This document shows positions 9,828-18,889 of a stretch of DNA of 64,000 bases, one piece after another. The stretch spans positions 12,386-76,385 of the forward strand of contig JAHBNG010000067.1 in NCBI GenBank assembly GCA_019217005.1, given 5' to 3'. The notes beneath the pieces are model-generated. The model ran no database searches. It saw only the letters and a program-made list of their open reading frames with translations, and was not told the origin of the DNA. Position 1 is the first letter of the stretch. The number at the start of each line of letters is the position of its first letter. The stretch is from Chloroflexi bacterium TSY (GTDB taxonomy: Bacteria > Chloroflexota > Anaerolineae > Caldilineales > Caldilineaceae). A program made the position numbers and the translations under genes.

Positions 9828-10032
9828 GACAAGTCTCGAGGATTATTGCTGCTCCGTGTACGCACGCAGTTGATCAATGAAAGACAGTAGTCAAGAGCAA
9901 TGGGGTGAAATGTCAAGCCCCAATTTTAGAGAAAAAAGGAGGAAAAGAAGGCGCGTCGAATAGACCAGGCCAAGGAACGGATGTTCTGTGGGCTGGTGAA
10001 AAAAAGATAACGGCAAAGGAGCCGGATTGGAG
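9828..10032. other. Short gap before the IS110 transposase end
   Basis: About 200 bp between the CHAT gene and the 3' end of the IS110-type transposase. It must contain one end of the insertion element, but I could not locate the boundary because IS110 elements lack clear terminal repeats and only one copy of this type is present. No gene is seen. Confidence 0.4.
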
Positions 10033-11286
10033 TTAGTCTGGGGTAGCCCTCCTAGGCTGAAAGGTCTGGTTGGTCGTTAGCAGCCGAACAACGAGGCGAA
10101 TCAGCTTGCGAGCAGTAAGGACAATGGCCCGCTTATGTTGATGTTTACGAACTTCTTTGAATTTGCGTTGGTAGAAGAGTTTGTAGTCAGCATCATGCAG
10201 ACGAATGATGTTGGCAGCTTCACAGAAGTAGTAACGTAGGTAACGGTTGCCGGTCCGAGTGAGCCTGGTTTCTTCAGCGTCAAAGTCAGCGGACTGAGTT
10301 CTGCGCCACTTGAAGCCAGCGAACTTGGCGACTTTAGCCTGATTGAAGTCAAAGCGAGCGATGTCGCCGATTTCGGCGATAATGCCCGAGGTGTAGACAG
10401 GCCCCAAACCAGGAATCGAATCGAGGGTGTGAGGGATAGCTTGCACTTGTTCTTCAATCGCCGTCTCGATACGTGTGATGGCCCGCTCGAGATGAGTAAT
10501 CTGGCGGAGGGAAGTGCTGAGAATCAGGTTAACCGAAGGCAGAATGGGCTGTGGAAGGGGATAAGAATCCTGCGCGACCCGTTGTAACTTGCGGGTGTTC
10601 TCACTGGGGTCGGGGAAACGACGCTTTCCCTTCTCATCAATGAACTCTTGGAGTTGGTCAAAAGGAAGAGCGGCAATCTCTTCGATGGAGGCGAACTCCA
10701 AGAGGACAGCTCGACTGGCCGCCCCAAAGACATCGGAGAAAGGTTTGGTCTCCTTGCGAGTGTATTCGCTGGCTTTGAGGTAGAGAATGGCCAGAAAGTA
10801 GGATTTTTCTCGAGCCAGGTTATGCACAAGATGGTAGCGATATCGGGTCAAACAGCGTAAGGCCAGATATTGCTCATCCAAGTTGAAGGGGACAGGTAAC
10901 TCTCGCCCCAGTCGCAAACGGTCAGCGATGACATAGGCATCGTTGCCATCGGTTTTGTCCAGATCGACAAAGGTCTTTTTGTAATGGGAGATGACTCTTG
11001 GGTTGAACGAGTAGAGTTCGAGCGGCCACTGGTTCAGAAATTCATCCGCTTGCAACGTTTGAAAGAAGTGCAACCAGTAGTAGCCTGTTGCCTCGGCACC
11101 GATCTGCAAACCATCATAGTCGCCGCTCTCCATTTGCCCTCTCAACTGCTCTATCGTTTGGGCTGTTCCTGGTCGATTGTTATCGGCTCGGAACCGAGCA
11201 CCTATCTCGTTTCCAGATTCGTCCATCACCGAGAATACGTTTTGCTTTCTGTGGACATCTACTCCCACAAGTAAGGGATTGTTCAT
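10033..11286 (-). CDS. IS110-family transposase (DEDD), intact
   Basis: 417 residues. The N-terminal RuvC-like DEDD domain has Asp10 (GVDVHRKQ), Glu65 (GAEATGYYW), Asp113 and Asp116 (DKTDGNDAYVIADR). The C-terminal Tnp20-type domain has IPGLGPVYTSGIIAEIGD. AAGGAGAG precedes the ATG. The frame is complete, so the element may be active. It is inserted, facing backwards, between the TPR-CHAT gene and the lipoprotein subtilisin, splitting what otherwise looks like one plus-strand module. IS110 enzymes use a non-coding RNA from the element's flank to choose donor and target sites; the candidate region is listed separately. Confidence 0.92.
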   Translation of the reverse strand: MNNPLLVGVDVHRKQNVFSVMDESGNEIGARFRADNNRPGTAQTIEQLRGQMESGDYDGLQIGAEATGYYWLHFFQTLQADEFLNQWPLELYSFNPRVISHYKKTFVDLDKTDGNDAYVIADRLRLGRELPVPFNLDEQYLALRCLTRYRYHLVHNLAREKSYFLAILYLKASEYTRKETKPFSDVFGAASRAVLLEFASIEEIAALPFDQLQEFIDEKGKRRFPDPSENTRKLQRVAQDSYPLPQPILPSVNLILSTSLRQITHLERAITRIETAIEEQVQAIPHTLDSIPGLGPVYTSGIIAEIGDIARFDFNQAKVAKFAGFKWRRTQSADFDAEETRLTRTGNRYLRYYFCEAANIIRLHDADYKLFYQRKFKEVRKHQHKRAIVLTARKLIRLVVRLLTTNQTFQPRRATPD

Positions 11287-11299
11287 TGAACTCTCCTTT

Positions 11300-11525
11300 T
11301 TACCATAGATATGCGGAACACCCTCGGTTGGTCACAGAGGGTCATCCCTGGCTCCCGATGAGCTCAACAGCCTTGCGTTAATCAGAACTTCCACCAACTT
11401 AGGGTCTGCTCTTGGCTCTGCTACGCCAAGCCTTCGTTGGTTTCGAACAAAATGCGAGTTAGAAGTACCCATCGGGTCGAGGGGCTCAGGCTTTCGAAGA
11501 AGTCACCTTTCGGTGCAACAAGGAG
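11300..11525 (-). ncRNA. Candidate bridge-type RNA of the intact IS110 element
   Basis: The roughly 240 bp upstream of the transposase has no gene and contains several short self-complementary segments, for example ACCCTCGGTTGGTCACAGAGGGT at the proximal end, whose outer ACCCTC and GAGGGT can pair. In the IS110 group this 5' non-coding region is known to encode the bridge RNA with donor- and target-binding loops. The assignment rests on position and family knowledge. The exact RNA ends, and the boundary between the element and the subtilisin gene's leader, are not determined. Confidence 0.45.
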
Positions 11526-11639
11526 AATTTGAGCTATCCCTCTCTGATCCAGCCTATCAGATTGCCAGAGATTTCTTTTTTGTCAACCTTCAGAGATGGG
11601 CTGGTATCTCTACTACATATCATACAAGGGAGAAACATT

Positions 11640-13091
11640 ATGAATAGAAAGATTCTGAATCTAGTTCTGACTGTAATACCCGTCTTAGTTACCGCATGTG
11701 TTGCCCCTGCGGCAGTTCCAGCGGATAGTAGCGATGCCGCAGCAGAGGAAAGTATAGTAGAGCAAGATCCACCAAACCCACTGTCGCCATGTTCTGAGGG
11801 GGTGGTGGAAGGCCAATTTCCGTCTGAATGCATGGATTTGGAAGGGGATGGCTACGCACGGGCAAATATAATTCTTGGGTTAGGGGGCAATTGCAATGAT
11901 GCGTTTGCTGGATTTGATACAGTTGCGGAATGGCAGGATGGAGAACTTCAAGCCTATCATATCCCCGACGACCCCGAACAGTCGCGATCTGCTCGCTATC
12001 AGCAGATGCGTGACATTATTGATACAGTCAATAGTGACTTTGAACAGTCCGCCTGTATAGCGAGTTTCGACTACGTTATCGATGGCGACGGTCACTCAAC
12101 ATTCGGTAGCCCAGGTATGAAGTCTGCGGAGTTCGTAGATAACCAACATCCCTCTCTTGGTGTTGGATTTACTGAAGGTGAGTACGGTCTTGACACGCGG
12201 GTCGCTATTTCCCATTCTGGTCAAACTGGCACAGGTGTCAATATATATCTGTTCGATTCCTTCTGTGAAGACATGTCCGCATTGGAGCTAGAAGGTAGCT
12301 ATCTTGAAATTCGAAGTAGCCGTGTACAGACAGTTAAAGACGTCATTCACGCTCCACTTCTTTGTACACATGGTGAATCAGTGTTTGGTATGGCTGCACG
12401 CATGGCACCGCAGGCTACATATATTGGGATTCCAGTACTCGACCACAATGCAGTTGGTTATCTCAGTGGGTTGGTCGACGGATTGTGGTCAGTCCGTAAC
12501 GAACTGAAGGAAATGGAAAGTGCAAGAATACCAGTTGTGATGAATTTTAGTCTTGGGGTAAGAGTTGAACAACAAGATCGAGTAGACCCGGAAGCGCATA
12601 TACACTTGTTGTATGAGGTTTTGCATATATTGAAGTCGGATGCCGAGGAGATGGAGAAAGGTATTGTGTTTGTTGCAGCAGTGGGCAATGCTAACCGTCC
12701 TGAACCCGATCTCCCTGCTGGGTATGGATTTGTGCTTGGTGTGACATCCACCAAGGGTGATGGAAGCGGAGACCTGGCTACTTACCCCAACCAGGGATAC
12801 AATATTGCTGCCCCAGGAGGTGACGCGCCAATAAATAGCGACGGAATACGTGATTGCGCCCAAGCTGGGCATTCTTGCCTCATTGTTTTAAACTCCCACT
12901 ATTCAAATAGGACTGGCCTGTGGGGCGGAACATCATTCGCAGCACCTATCGTGAGTGGAGCGGCTGCGATTTTGTTGGAACTGAACCCTTCGATGACCAC
13001 AATGGATATGTGGCACGTCATTGTCGATCATGCTGATTCTAGGAGAAATCAAATGCTTGATGTAGCAAACAGTCTAATCAACATGCCTTAG
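11640..13091 (+). CDS. Subtilisin-family (S8) serine peptidase, lipoprotein
   Basis: 483 residues from ATG 11640, chosen over an upstream in-frame start because GGGAG precedes it and the protein then begins with a lipoprotein signal peptide (MNRKILNLVLTVIPVLVTAC, lipid-modified Cys20). An acidic linker and an uncharacterised region (about 40-190) precede the S8 domain. Catalytic Asp206 (IYLFDSFC), His244 (CTHGES), oxyanion Asn350 (AAVGNAN) and Ser432 (GGTSFAAP) are all present, so it should be active outside the membrane. The His and Asp motifs are diverged from classic subtilisin, and extra Cys residues suggest disulfides. The IS110 insertion lies immediately upstream, and a GC-rich terminator follows. 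Confidence 0.85.
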   Translation: MNRKILNLVLTVIPVLVTACVAPAAVPADSSDAAAEESIVEQDPPNPLSPCSEGVVEGQFPSECMDLEGDGYARANIILGLGGNCNDAFAGFDTVAEWQDGELQAYHIPDDPEQSRSARYQQMRDIIDTVNSDFEQSACIASFDYVIDGDGHSTFGSPGMKSAEFVDNQHPSLGVGFTEGEYGLDTRVAISHSGQTGTGVNIYLFDSFCEDMSALELEGSYLEIRSSRVQTVKDVIHAPLLCTHGESVFGMAARMAPQATYIGIPVLDHNAVGYLSGLVDGLWSVRNELKEMESARIPVVMNFSLGVRVEQQDRVDPEAHIHLLYEVLHILKSDAEEMEKGIVFVAAVGNANRPEPDLPAGYGFVLGVTSTKGDGSGDLATYPNQGYNIAAPGGDAPINSDGIRDCAQAGHSCLIVLNSHYSNRTGLWGGTSFAAPIVSGAAAILLELNPSMTTMDMWHVIVDHADSRRNQMLDVANSLINMP

Positions 13092-13116
13092 TTATTGGCA
13101 AATAGATTTAGGTTCC

Positions 13117-13150
13117 GACCCTGGCCTGGTGCCAGGGTCTTCGTATTTTC
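13117..13150 (+). terminator. Terminator after the lipoprotein subtilisin
   Basis: GACCCTGGC (13117-13125) and GCCAGGGTC (13131-13139) form a perfect 9-bp stem with a 5-nt loop, followed by a T-rich tract. The second subtilisin gene ends with a hairpin of very similar sequence (16876-16902). Confidence 0.8.
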
Positions 13151-13660
13151 GGGCCAGCTAGTGTTTAGCAGGGAAGAATTGAGAGCAAGTTGGCTTTTCA
13201 AGAGAGCCGAATAACGTAAAAGCGGTTCATTTTTCGTTTATAGAAATAGAAGTGGTTAGCTTCCAGATTCGAAAGGTAATTTAGTAAGCTATGGAGATGT
13301 GTAAGAGTCTCATTAGTCTCTGCTAGAGAAGCGCGAACACTTCGATAATAGAATAAGGAGACGCTGATAGTGACTTGCCGGTCTACAGCGTCTCCTCGGA
13401 TCGACACGACGCTCAAAGTGTGCCCAAGACGCTTTGCGCTTGAGTGTAACTCTGTTCGCTTTGTCTGTTTATAGTATATCACATGGTCAATACAGAAGCA
13501 ACGATCATTTTACCCTGGCCTCCTGGGATTTATATAGAACAGGTTGTTAGGCCATTGAAACACAGGCTAACAATCTGCACGACAAATGGCCAGAGTCAAA
13601 TTGTCTTTCTGATTATGCGGATGGAAAAAGAGCGGACCCGTTCCACACAAGGAGGCCAAG

Positions 13661-14077
13661 ATGAAACGACTTCAATTCGATAGCTGGACGATTGGAGATT
13701 AGTTTAAAGGTTGGCACGATAGCTACGGCGTCGAGATGCGCGTATTTCTGATCCTGACGTTATTTCAGATAACTGTGCTGCCAGCATGCAGTGTGTATGT
13801 TCCAAAACAGGGAACGGTGATCTTCGAGATGCGTACGGAAGAGGCTTATTATGCAGGTTTCTTTCGGGCCTGTGAACTGATATTGCGTCGCCAGACAGAG
13901 GGTCTCTACGCCTACGTGAGCACCACAGACCTACAGGCTACCGACCAATGCACACAGATGGTGCAATACATGATTGACCACAATGCTGCGCACCATTATA
14001 GCCGTAATTGGCCTGGCATTGAGCGTTTGTCCCCCCGCCATATTCAGTGGCCTCTGGACGAAGCGAACCGCAGTTAG
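13661..14077 (+). CDS. Small putative lipoprotein with an in-frame amber codon in its leader
   Basis: The frame from ATG 13736 encodes 113 residues starting with a lipoprotein-like signal peptide (MRVFLILTLFQITVLPAC, Cys18). The remainder is soluble, with a Cys at position 30 and another near 78, and no family I recognise. No good Shine-Dalgarno precedes 13736. A strong one (AAGGAGG) precedes ATG 13661 in the same frame, but a TAG at 13700-13702 stops that reading after 13 codons (MKRLQFDSWTIGD). The downstream sequence may be translated by re-initiation, or the gene may be decaying. It lies between the two S8 peptidase genes, on the same strand. Confidence 0.4.
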
Positions 14078-14577
14078 ACTCCATACGAGAAAAGTGACCG
14101 TTGGGAAAAGTAGCCGACGAGGTGATGCAGCGCCAACTCAGATACGGGAATGATGCCAACTCTTAGAACCACTCTAATGCGTATGACAGCAGACACTGGA
14201 ATTGCTCGTCTTGTTTCCCTCGACAGGAGGAGCAAGAACCATCACGGAATGTTCTATCTGCATACAACATTCCGAGTTGCTGTTATCGACATAATGGCTT
14301 GCTGTTGAAAAGCTATTGTAAATGAAGAAAGGAGCAAGAATTTGTATGGCGCGAGATAGCCCATAAATTAGGGGAAACGACTGTTTCCATTGCCACAATT
14401 CAACGAATTAATATGGACACTGAACAGAAGTTATAGAATTTTATGGGCCCACTTGCTGCGTTATGCTGTGGGTCCATCTCCCTTTTTGGGAGCTCTAGCA
14501 GAAAAAAGGGAGATTCCTGGTTCATTCAATAAGCTGTCTAAAGTTGTTCTAAACTAATTTTCAAAGGAGATCTGAAA
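14078..14577. other. Intergenic region upstream of the cytoplasmic subtilisin, with two hairpins
   Basis: No gene is seen. GGAATGTT (14246-14253) and AACATTCC (14266-14273) form an 8-bp hairpin. ATCTCCCTTTTT (14476-14487) and AAAAAGGGAGAT (14503-14514) form a 12-bp inverted repeat about 65 bp before the ATG at 14578. The second resembles a bidirectional terminator or a leader attenuator; which one cannot be told from sequence. Confidence 0.5.
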
Positions 14578-16758
14578 ATGTCAGAACGTTTCTACTATGT
14601 AGATGAGCAAAAGATTGTGTTAACGCCTTCGGAGCAAGTTGTAGCGCTTCTAGTTAGTTCAGAAGCGAGTAAAACCGAAGTGCTAACGGCACTGGATCGG
14701 CAAAATGGACAACAGAGCTTTGTTACTAATGCCAGTGAGGTAATTGAGCAATTTAACCTGGTATTGCTACCTACTGCAACGGATGTGACGGAAAGCTCGA
14801 TCTCTGCCTCAGTTGCGACTCTGATGTCGGAACCATTGGTGGAGAGGCAATTACCCGTGTTTCAGGTACCGGATGGAGGACAAGACGAAATCATGGTACT
14901 TGTGCCACACTTCCGCGTCCAGTTCAAAGCAGAAGTCTCAGAAGAAGATATCGAACAATTCAACACGGCGCACAATGCAGAAGTCGTGGCTAAAAACGAT
15001 CTTGGACATAACAGTTATCTCTTGTGCGTCTCCGCGTCATCTGGATCCGATGCCCTTGATCTGGCGAATGCGTATCATGAAAGTGAATTGACCGCCTATG
15101 CCGAACCAGATTGGGTCTTTCAGATGTCAAAATTAGAAGTAACCGTCGATTCTATGAATCATGTTGAGCAAATGATGGATACCTTTGCTAGCAATGGATT
15201 GGATTTGGTCGGCAATGATATCGCTCGTGAGGAACCTCAAATGGATCGTTTGGCTCCCCCGGTAAACGATCCCCACTATCCCGATCAATGGGCGCTGACC
15301 AAAATGAAAGTACCATTTGCTTGGGGTATCAATCGCGGTCGCCCATCGATCAAGATCGCTATCCTCGATGAAGGCGTACAAACTTCGCATCCCGATCTGA
15401 GTGCCAAGATCGTAACACCCTACGATGCCGTGGACAACAATAACAATCAAGAACCGAATTCGTGGGATGGTCACGGTACAGCCTGTGCGGGAATTGCCGC
15501 TGCGATCGCCAACAATAGCCAGGGCGTGGCTGGTGTGGCTCGTGAGTGCAAAATCATGCCAATTCGAATTGCCTTCAGTAGCCGACCAGGTGCAAGATGG
15601 ACAACAAATGCAAGCTGGATTGCACGTGGTATTCGTACCGCCGTGGCTCGTGGTGCAGATGTATTAAGTAATAGCTGGGGAGGCGGTCCCTATAGCACAG
15701 CAATTCGCAGTGCATTTCAATATGCGCGTACTCACGGTCGTGGTGGGAAAGGATGCGTGGTCATGGCAGCAACCGGTAACTCCAACCGACGTAGTGTCAT
15801 TTATCCTGCCAGGTATCCCGAAGTTCTAGCTTGTGGTGCCTCCAATGAATGGGATGAACGGAAGAGTACAACAAGCCGCGATGGTGAATATTGGTGGGGT
15901 AGCAACTACGGCGCTGAATTAGATTTTCTGGCGCCTGGTGTCCATATCTACACCACGGATAATGCCGGAGCAGGCGGTTACAGTACGGGTGACTACTTTC
16001 ATCGCTTCAATGGTACATCTTCGGCTACGCCAAATGCATCAGGTGTAGGTGCCCTGGTACTTTCCGTTGACCCGAATTTAAGACAGTGGGAAGTACGCGA
16101 TATCTTGCGGCTGACGGCACGCGACCTTAATGGGCGAGGTTGGGATGAAGAGCATGGTTGGGGACGACTTGATGCGCTCAAGGCTCTGCAAGCTGCGGCT
16201 CGAGTGTGGTATCAAGTTCGTTTGCGTTTAGAATTCTTAGGAAGTGGTCAAGAATGCTATATGCGTTTCCAACTATTCCGACTTTACAATAGTGGGCTCA
16301 ATCGGGTGCGGGTGAACGGCTTCAATATTGTATCGTATGATCCTGCAGGCAATGAGATTGATCGATTTGCGCGTGATCCTAATCCAGGTGGCATTATGTT
16401 GCCAGGTATTGCACCAGGAGGCGGATCGGGGCATGATATACGCGTCCAAGGTGTTTTGCTAAAAGCACATGGCAATCGCAGTCGATGGAGCTATCGTTGG
16501 CGTGCCAATTGGGGCTACACGTATTGGCGTCCCAGTCGTCCCATGACTACACCAGCTGAAATTGTTGAGTCCGATTTGACGAGTGTGGAAGCAGAACACG
16601 AGGAGGAATTTGAAATTACGGTTAACGGTCCGAGTGAGGCTGAACAGAATCCAAATATTAGTGTAGCTACTCCGTTTGCGGAGATTCCACATAATGGTCA
16701 CACAAATGTGATTGAGACCAATGGTCGGCCCATGACGTTGACCTTTAATATCAAGTAA
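14578..16758 (+). CDS. Cytoplasmic subtilisin-family (S8) peptidase with N-terminal prodomain and C-terminal beta domain
   Basis: 726 residues with no signal peptide, so it probably acts in the cytosol. Residues about 100-185 resemble a peptidase inhibitor/propeptide domain (VPHFRVQFKAEVSEEDI ... AYAEPDWVFQ). The S8 domain spans about 235-540 with Asp264 (IAILDEGVQTSHPDL), His299 (DGHGTACAG), Asn401 (ATGNSN) and Ser481 (NGTSSATPNASG). Residues about 545-726 form a beta-rich tail of unknown family. AAAGGAGA precedes the ATG by about 7 nt. It closes the module that starts with the sigma-like factor. A plausible role is an effector or processing protease switched on by the CHAT protein; this is inference. 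Confidence 0.88.
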   Translation: MSERFYYVDEQKIVLTPSEQVVALLVSSEASKTEVLTALDRQNGQQSFVTNASEVIEQFNLVLLPTATDVTESSISASVATLMSEPLVERQLPVFQVPDGGQDEIMVLVPHFRVQFKAEVSEEDIEQFNTAHNAEVVAKNDLGHNSYLLCVSASSGSDALDLANAYHESELTAYAEPDWVFQMSKLEVTVDSMNHVEQMMDTFASNGLDLVGNDIAREEPQMDRLAPPVNDPHYPDQWALTKMKVPFAWGINRGRPSIKIAILDEGVQTSHPDLSAKIVTPYDAVDNNNNQEPNSWDGHGTACAGIAAAIANNSQGVAGVARECKIMPIRIAFSSRPGARWTTNASWIARGIRTAVARGADVLSNSWGGGPYSTAIRSAFQYARTHGRGGKGCVVMAATGNSNRRSVIYPARYPEVLACGASNEWDERKSTTSRDGEYWWGSNYGAELDFLAPGVHIYTTDNAGAGGYSTGDYFHRFNGTSSATPNASGVGALVLSVDPNLRQWEVRDILRLTARDLNGRGWDEEHGWGRLDALKALQAAARVWYQVRLRLEFLGSGQECYMRFQLFRLYNSGLNRVRVNGFNIVSYDPAGNEIDRFARDPNPGGIMLPGIAPGGGSGHDIRVQGVLLKAHGNRSRWSYRWRANWGYTYWRPSRPMTTPAEIVESDLTSVEAEHEEEFEITVNGPSEAEQNPNISVATPFAEIPHNGHTNVIETNGRPMTLTFNIK

Positions 16759-16875
16759 ATTGTAACTAATAGGTGCATACCCTCTTTTGAATACATGCAG
16801 GCAAAAACGTTCGCATAGGAAGATACGTTCTACAAAATGAGATGCGCCCATGCTCAATTCGCATAAGGTCGACGT

Positions 16876-16908
16876 GAGACCCTAGCATATTGCCAGGGTC
16901 TCTTTTTT
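16876..16908 (+). terminator. Rho-independent terminator after the cytoplasmic subtilisin
   Basis: GAGACCCTAGC (16876-16886) and GCCAGGGTCTC (16892-16902) form an 11-bp stem with one mismatch and a 5-nt loop, followed by TTTTTT. It resembles the terminator at 13117-13139. Confidence 0.88.
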
Positions 16909-16960
16909 ATCTTTCTTATGACATTTCATCGTCAGAGAATTGTCTCATGATGAACAGTAA

Positions 16961-18009
16961 TTATGTTTTCGTTTGAAACGTAAACCGACGGACCATTTCA
17001 ATCTCCGCTGGGTCATATGGCATACCGTCCTCATGAAAAACATCATGCTGCCATACGTCTGGCAGCGGATCACCAGCCTTCGACGTCCAATTCAAATAGG
17101 TCTGGGTGCGACCGGCCACCAGACCCCAGTGATACCAACCAACTTGCTCTCGTGCGAAGATGGGCAGGATTTCTTGCAGGTATTTCCCTTGGGGCGGTGC
17201 AGCCATTCGGTGTTGATCACAGGTCGACCAAAGGTTTGACAGCGCTTGATGGCCTCTTCGATCCCCTCTCGGTTATAGTAGTGAAACGAGACGACATCGG
17301 ACAGACCCAGCATGCGCTGAGACAGTTGACCATGATAGGTTGGGGCATCCTGCCAGGCTGAGATGGTGAGCGGTCGCTCTGGATTAGCGGCGCGTGCCCA
17401 GGCAAAGCTCGCTTCAATCAGAGGCAGGCTTTTCTCACCCATTTTGGAATTGCCGGGTTCGTTGTAGAGATCCCATATGAGGACGCGTGGATCGTGGCCG
17501 AACCTGCCGACAATGTCTTTAACGTATTGTTCAAGCGAGGGCCAAACAGACTTGTCGGTCACGCGTTGCAAGCCAGGGCTGGGCGTCCAGCCGCTATTAT
17601 GGACACCAGGAACGGGGTCATCTTGCGGCCCCAAGTATGGCTCCTTGCCTGCGAATGCGCAATCGTCAAACAAGGTGAACATGGCCCGAATATTGTGCTG
17701 GCTAGCGATGGTGAGCAACTGATCCATGCGCTGCTTCAGACCATCTGGATCATCTTGCCAAACCAAATATTGGACAAAGATACGCACACCGTTATAGCCA
17801 GCATCCGCAGCCCACCCCAACTCCTGGTTGATTGTCTCTGGGTCAAAGGTACTGGCTTGCCATAATTTAGTGGTGTTGATGGCTGTTCTCGGCAAGTAAT
17901 TGCAGCCGCGAATCAGGTCAATGTTCGCATACCACGACTGTGCTTTGTTTGGTGTCCACTGTTCGCCCACGATATTTTCTCTTTGGATGATACTTTCCGA
18001 CTGGATCAC
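16961..18009 (-). pseudogene. Clan GH-A glycoside hydrolase (GH5-like), frameshifted
   Basis: A TIM-barrel glycosidase. The acid/base Glu is in WDLYNEPGN and the nucleophile Glu in VINTEWLHRP, the two signatures of clan GH-A. It has no signal peptide, so it would be cytosolic. After NTEWLHRP the frame is lost at a G4 run (17191-17194); one added base restores HRPQGKYLQEILPIFAREQ and the rest of the protein, to about 349 residues. The start is a GTG at 18009 (IQSES), 24 bp after the methyltransferase stop, as the last gene of the DUF4058-OppD-methyltransferase operon. The specificity (mannan-like or other) cannot be stated. The break may be an assembly error. Confidence 0.75.
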
Positions 18010-18032
18010 CTTACTGTTCTTTCACCATTTTG

Positions 18033-18854
18033 TCATTGTGGTAGAAAAGCTCGCCACAACAGGCGCTGATGCCGTAGGACAATCCCCTGTGACGTGCTAT
18101 ATTGGTTGAAAATTTTTGTAAGCTGTGGCTTGATGTTTTGATACTCAAGCGCATCAGAAGTCTGAGATCCACCTAGACGAACATACAATTCGTCTGGGGT
18201 GCGCAGAAACTCTGGTACATCAATCCACCATAAGCTGTAATCAGAGATGCCAGCTGTCTGCAATGGATCAATGACCCATCCCATCACTTCGTCACACGAC
18301 CACACTGTAAACGCGTTCCGGTATGGTTCAGGTAGCTGGTCATGCCAAGTCGGTGCAGGTGCATTTCCCGCGGGATGTAACCCCACAATGACTGCCCCAC
18401 CGCGAGCCACGCGCAAGGCCTCATCTAGGTAACGCTTCAGGAGCGGGCCGCGGCGGTTGACGAATAGATCAATGCTATCGTCCCCCAGGGGAATACCCGC
18501 GAAGATTCGATCTTCATCCTCAATCCCAGCTAAATTTACTTCGTAGAATTGGGCGTTTGTTACATTCTGTTCTGCTGCTAGTTCCTTGGCCAGCTCTAGA
18601 TAGCCAGATTCGCGCTCAATGCCAACAACGGTGCGACACCGAGCTGCCAGGCTAAGCGTGAGCTCACCGTGTCCGCAGCCGAGATCAAGCACATCGTATT
18701 CAGGGCGGAGATGTTGGTCGACCAGTTCAATGAACGCATCTTCGCCATTGCCAGCTGCAACAGAAGATTGCCAACGATGAGCAAATCCTCGTTCGGCGAT
18801 CCTTGGATCTCGCAGCCAGCTATCCATGTCGTGTGCTCGTTCATATTTCGTCAT
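18033..18854 (-). CDS. Class I SAM-dependent methyltransferase
   Basis: 273 residues from ATG 18854 (MTKYERAHDM), chosen because AAGGAGG lies six bases upstream; an ATG-less extension reaches 18914 but would run toward the upstream OppD stop. Motif I is VLDLGCGHGEL and the acidic end of strand 2 is VGIERE. Its fold is a small-molecule type methyltransferase, with no recognised substrate domain. It follows the OppD-type gene by 35 bp and precedes the glycosidase by 23 bp, so it is co-transcribed with them. Confidence 0.85.
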   Translation of the reverse strand: MTKYERAHDMDSWLRDPRIAERGFAHRWQSSVAAGNGEDAFIELVDQHLRPEYDVLDLGCGHGELTLSLAARCRTVVGIERESGYLELAKELAAEQNVTNAQFYEVNLAGIEDEDRIFAGIPLGDDSIDLFVNRRGPLLKRYLDEALRVARGGAVIVGLHPAGNAPAPTWHDQLPEPYRNAFTVWSCDEVMGWVIDPLQTAGISDYSLWWIDVPEFLRTPDELYVRLGGSQTSDALEYQNIKPQLTKIFNQYSTSQGIVLRHQRLLWRAFLPQ

Positions 18855-18889
18855 TCGCACCTCCTTCTCTTCAATAACCTTGTCAACGC

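Noticed and set aside
13198..13482. 94-codon minus-strand ORF after the lipoprotein subtilisin
   Set aside because: No ribosome site and a residue pattern typical of random AT-rich sequence. It lies beyond the terminator with no partner genes.
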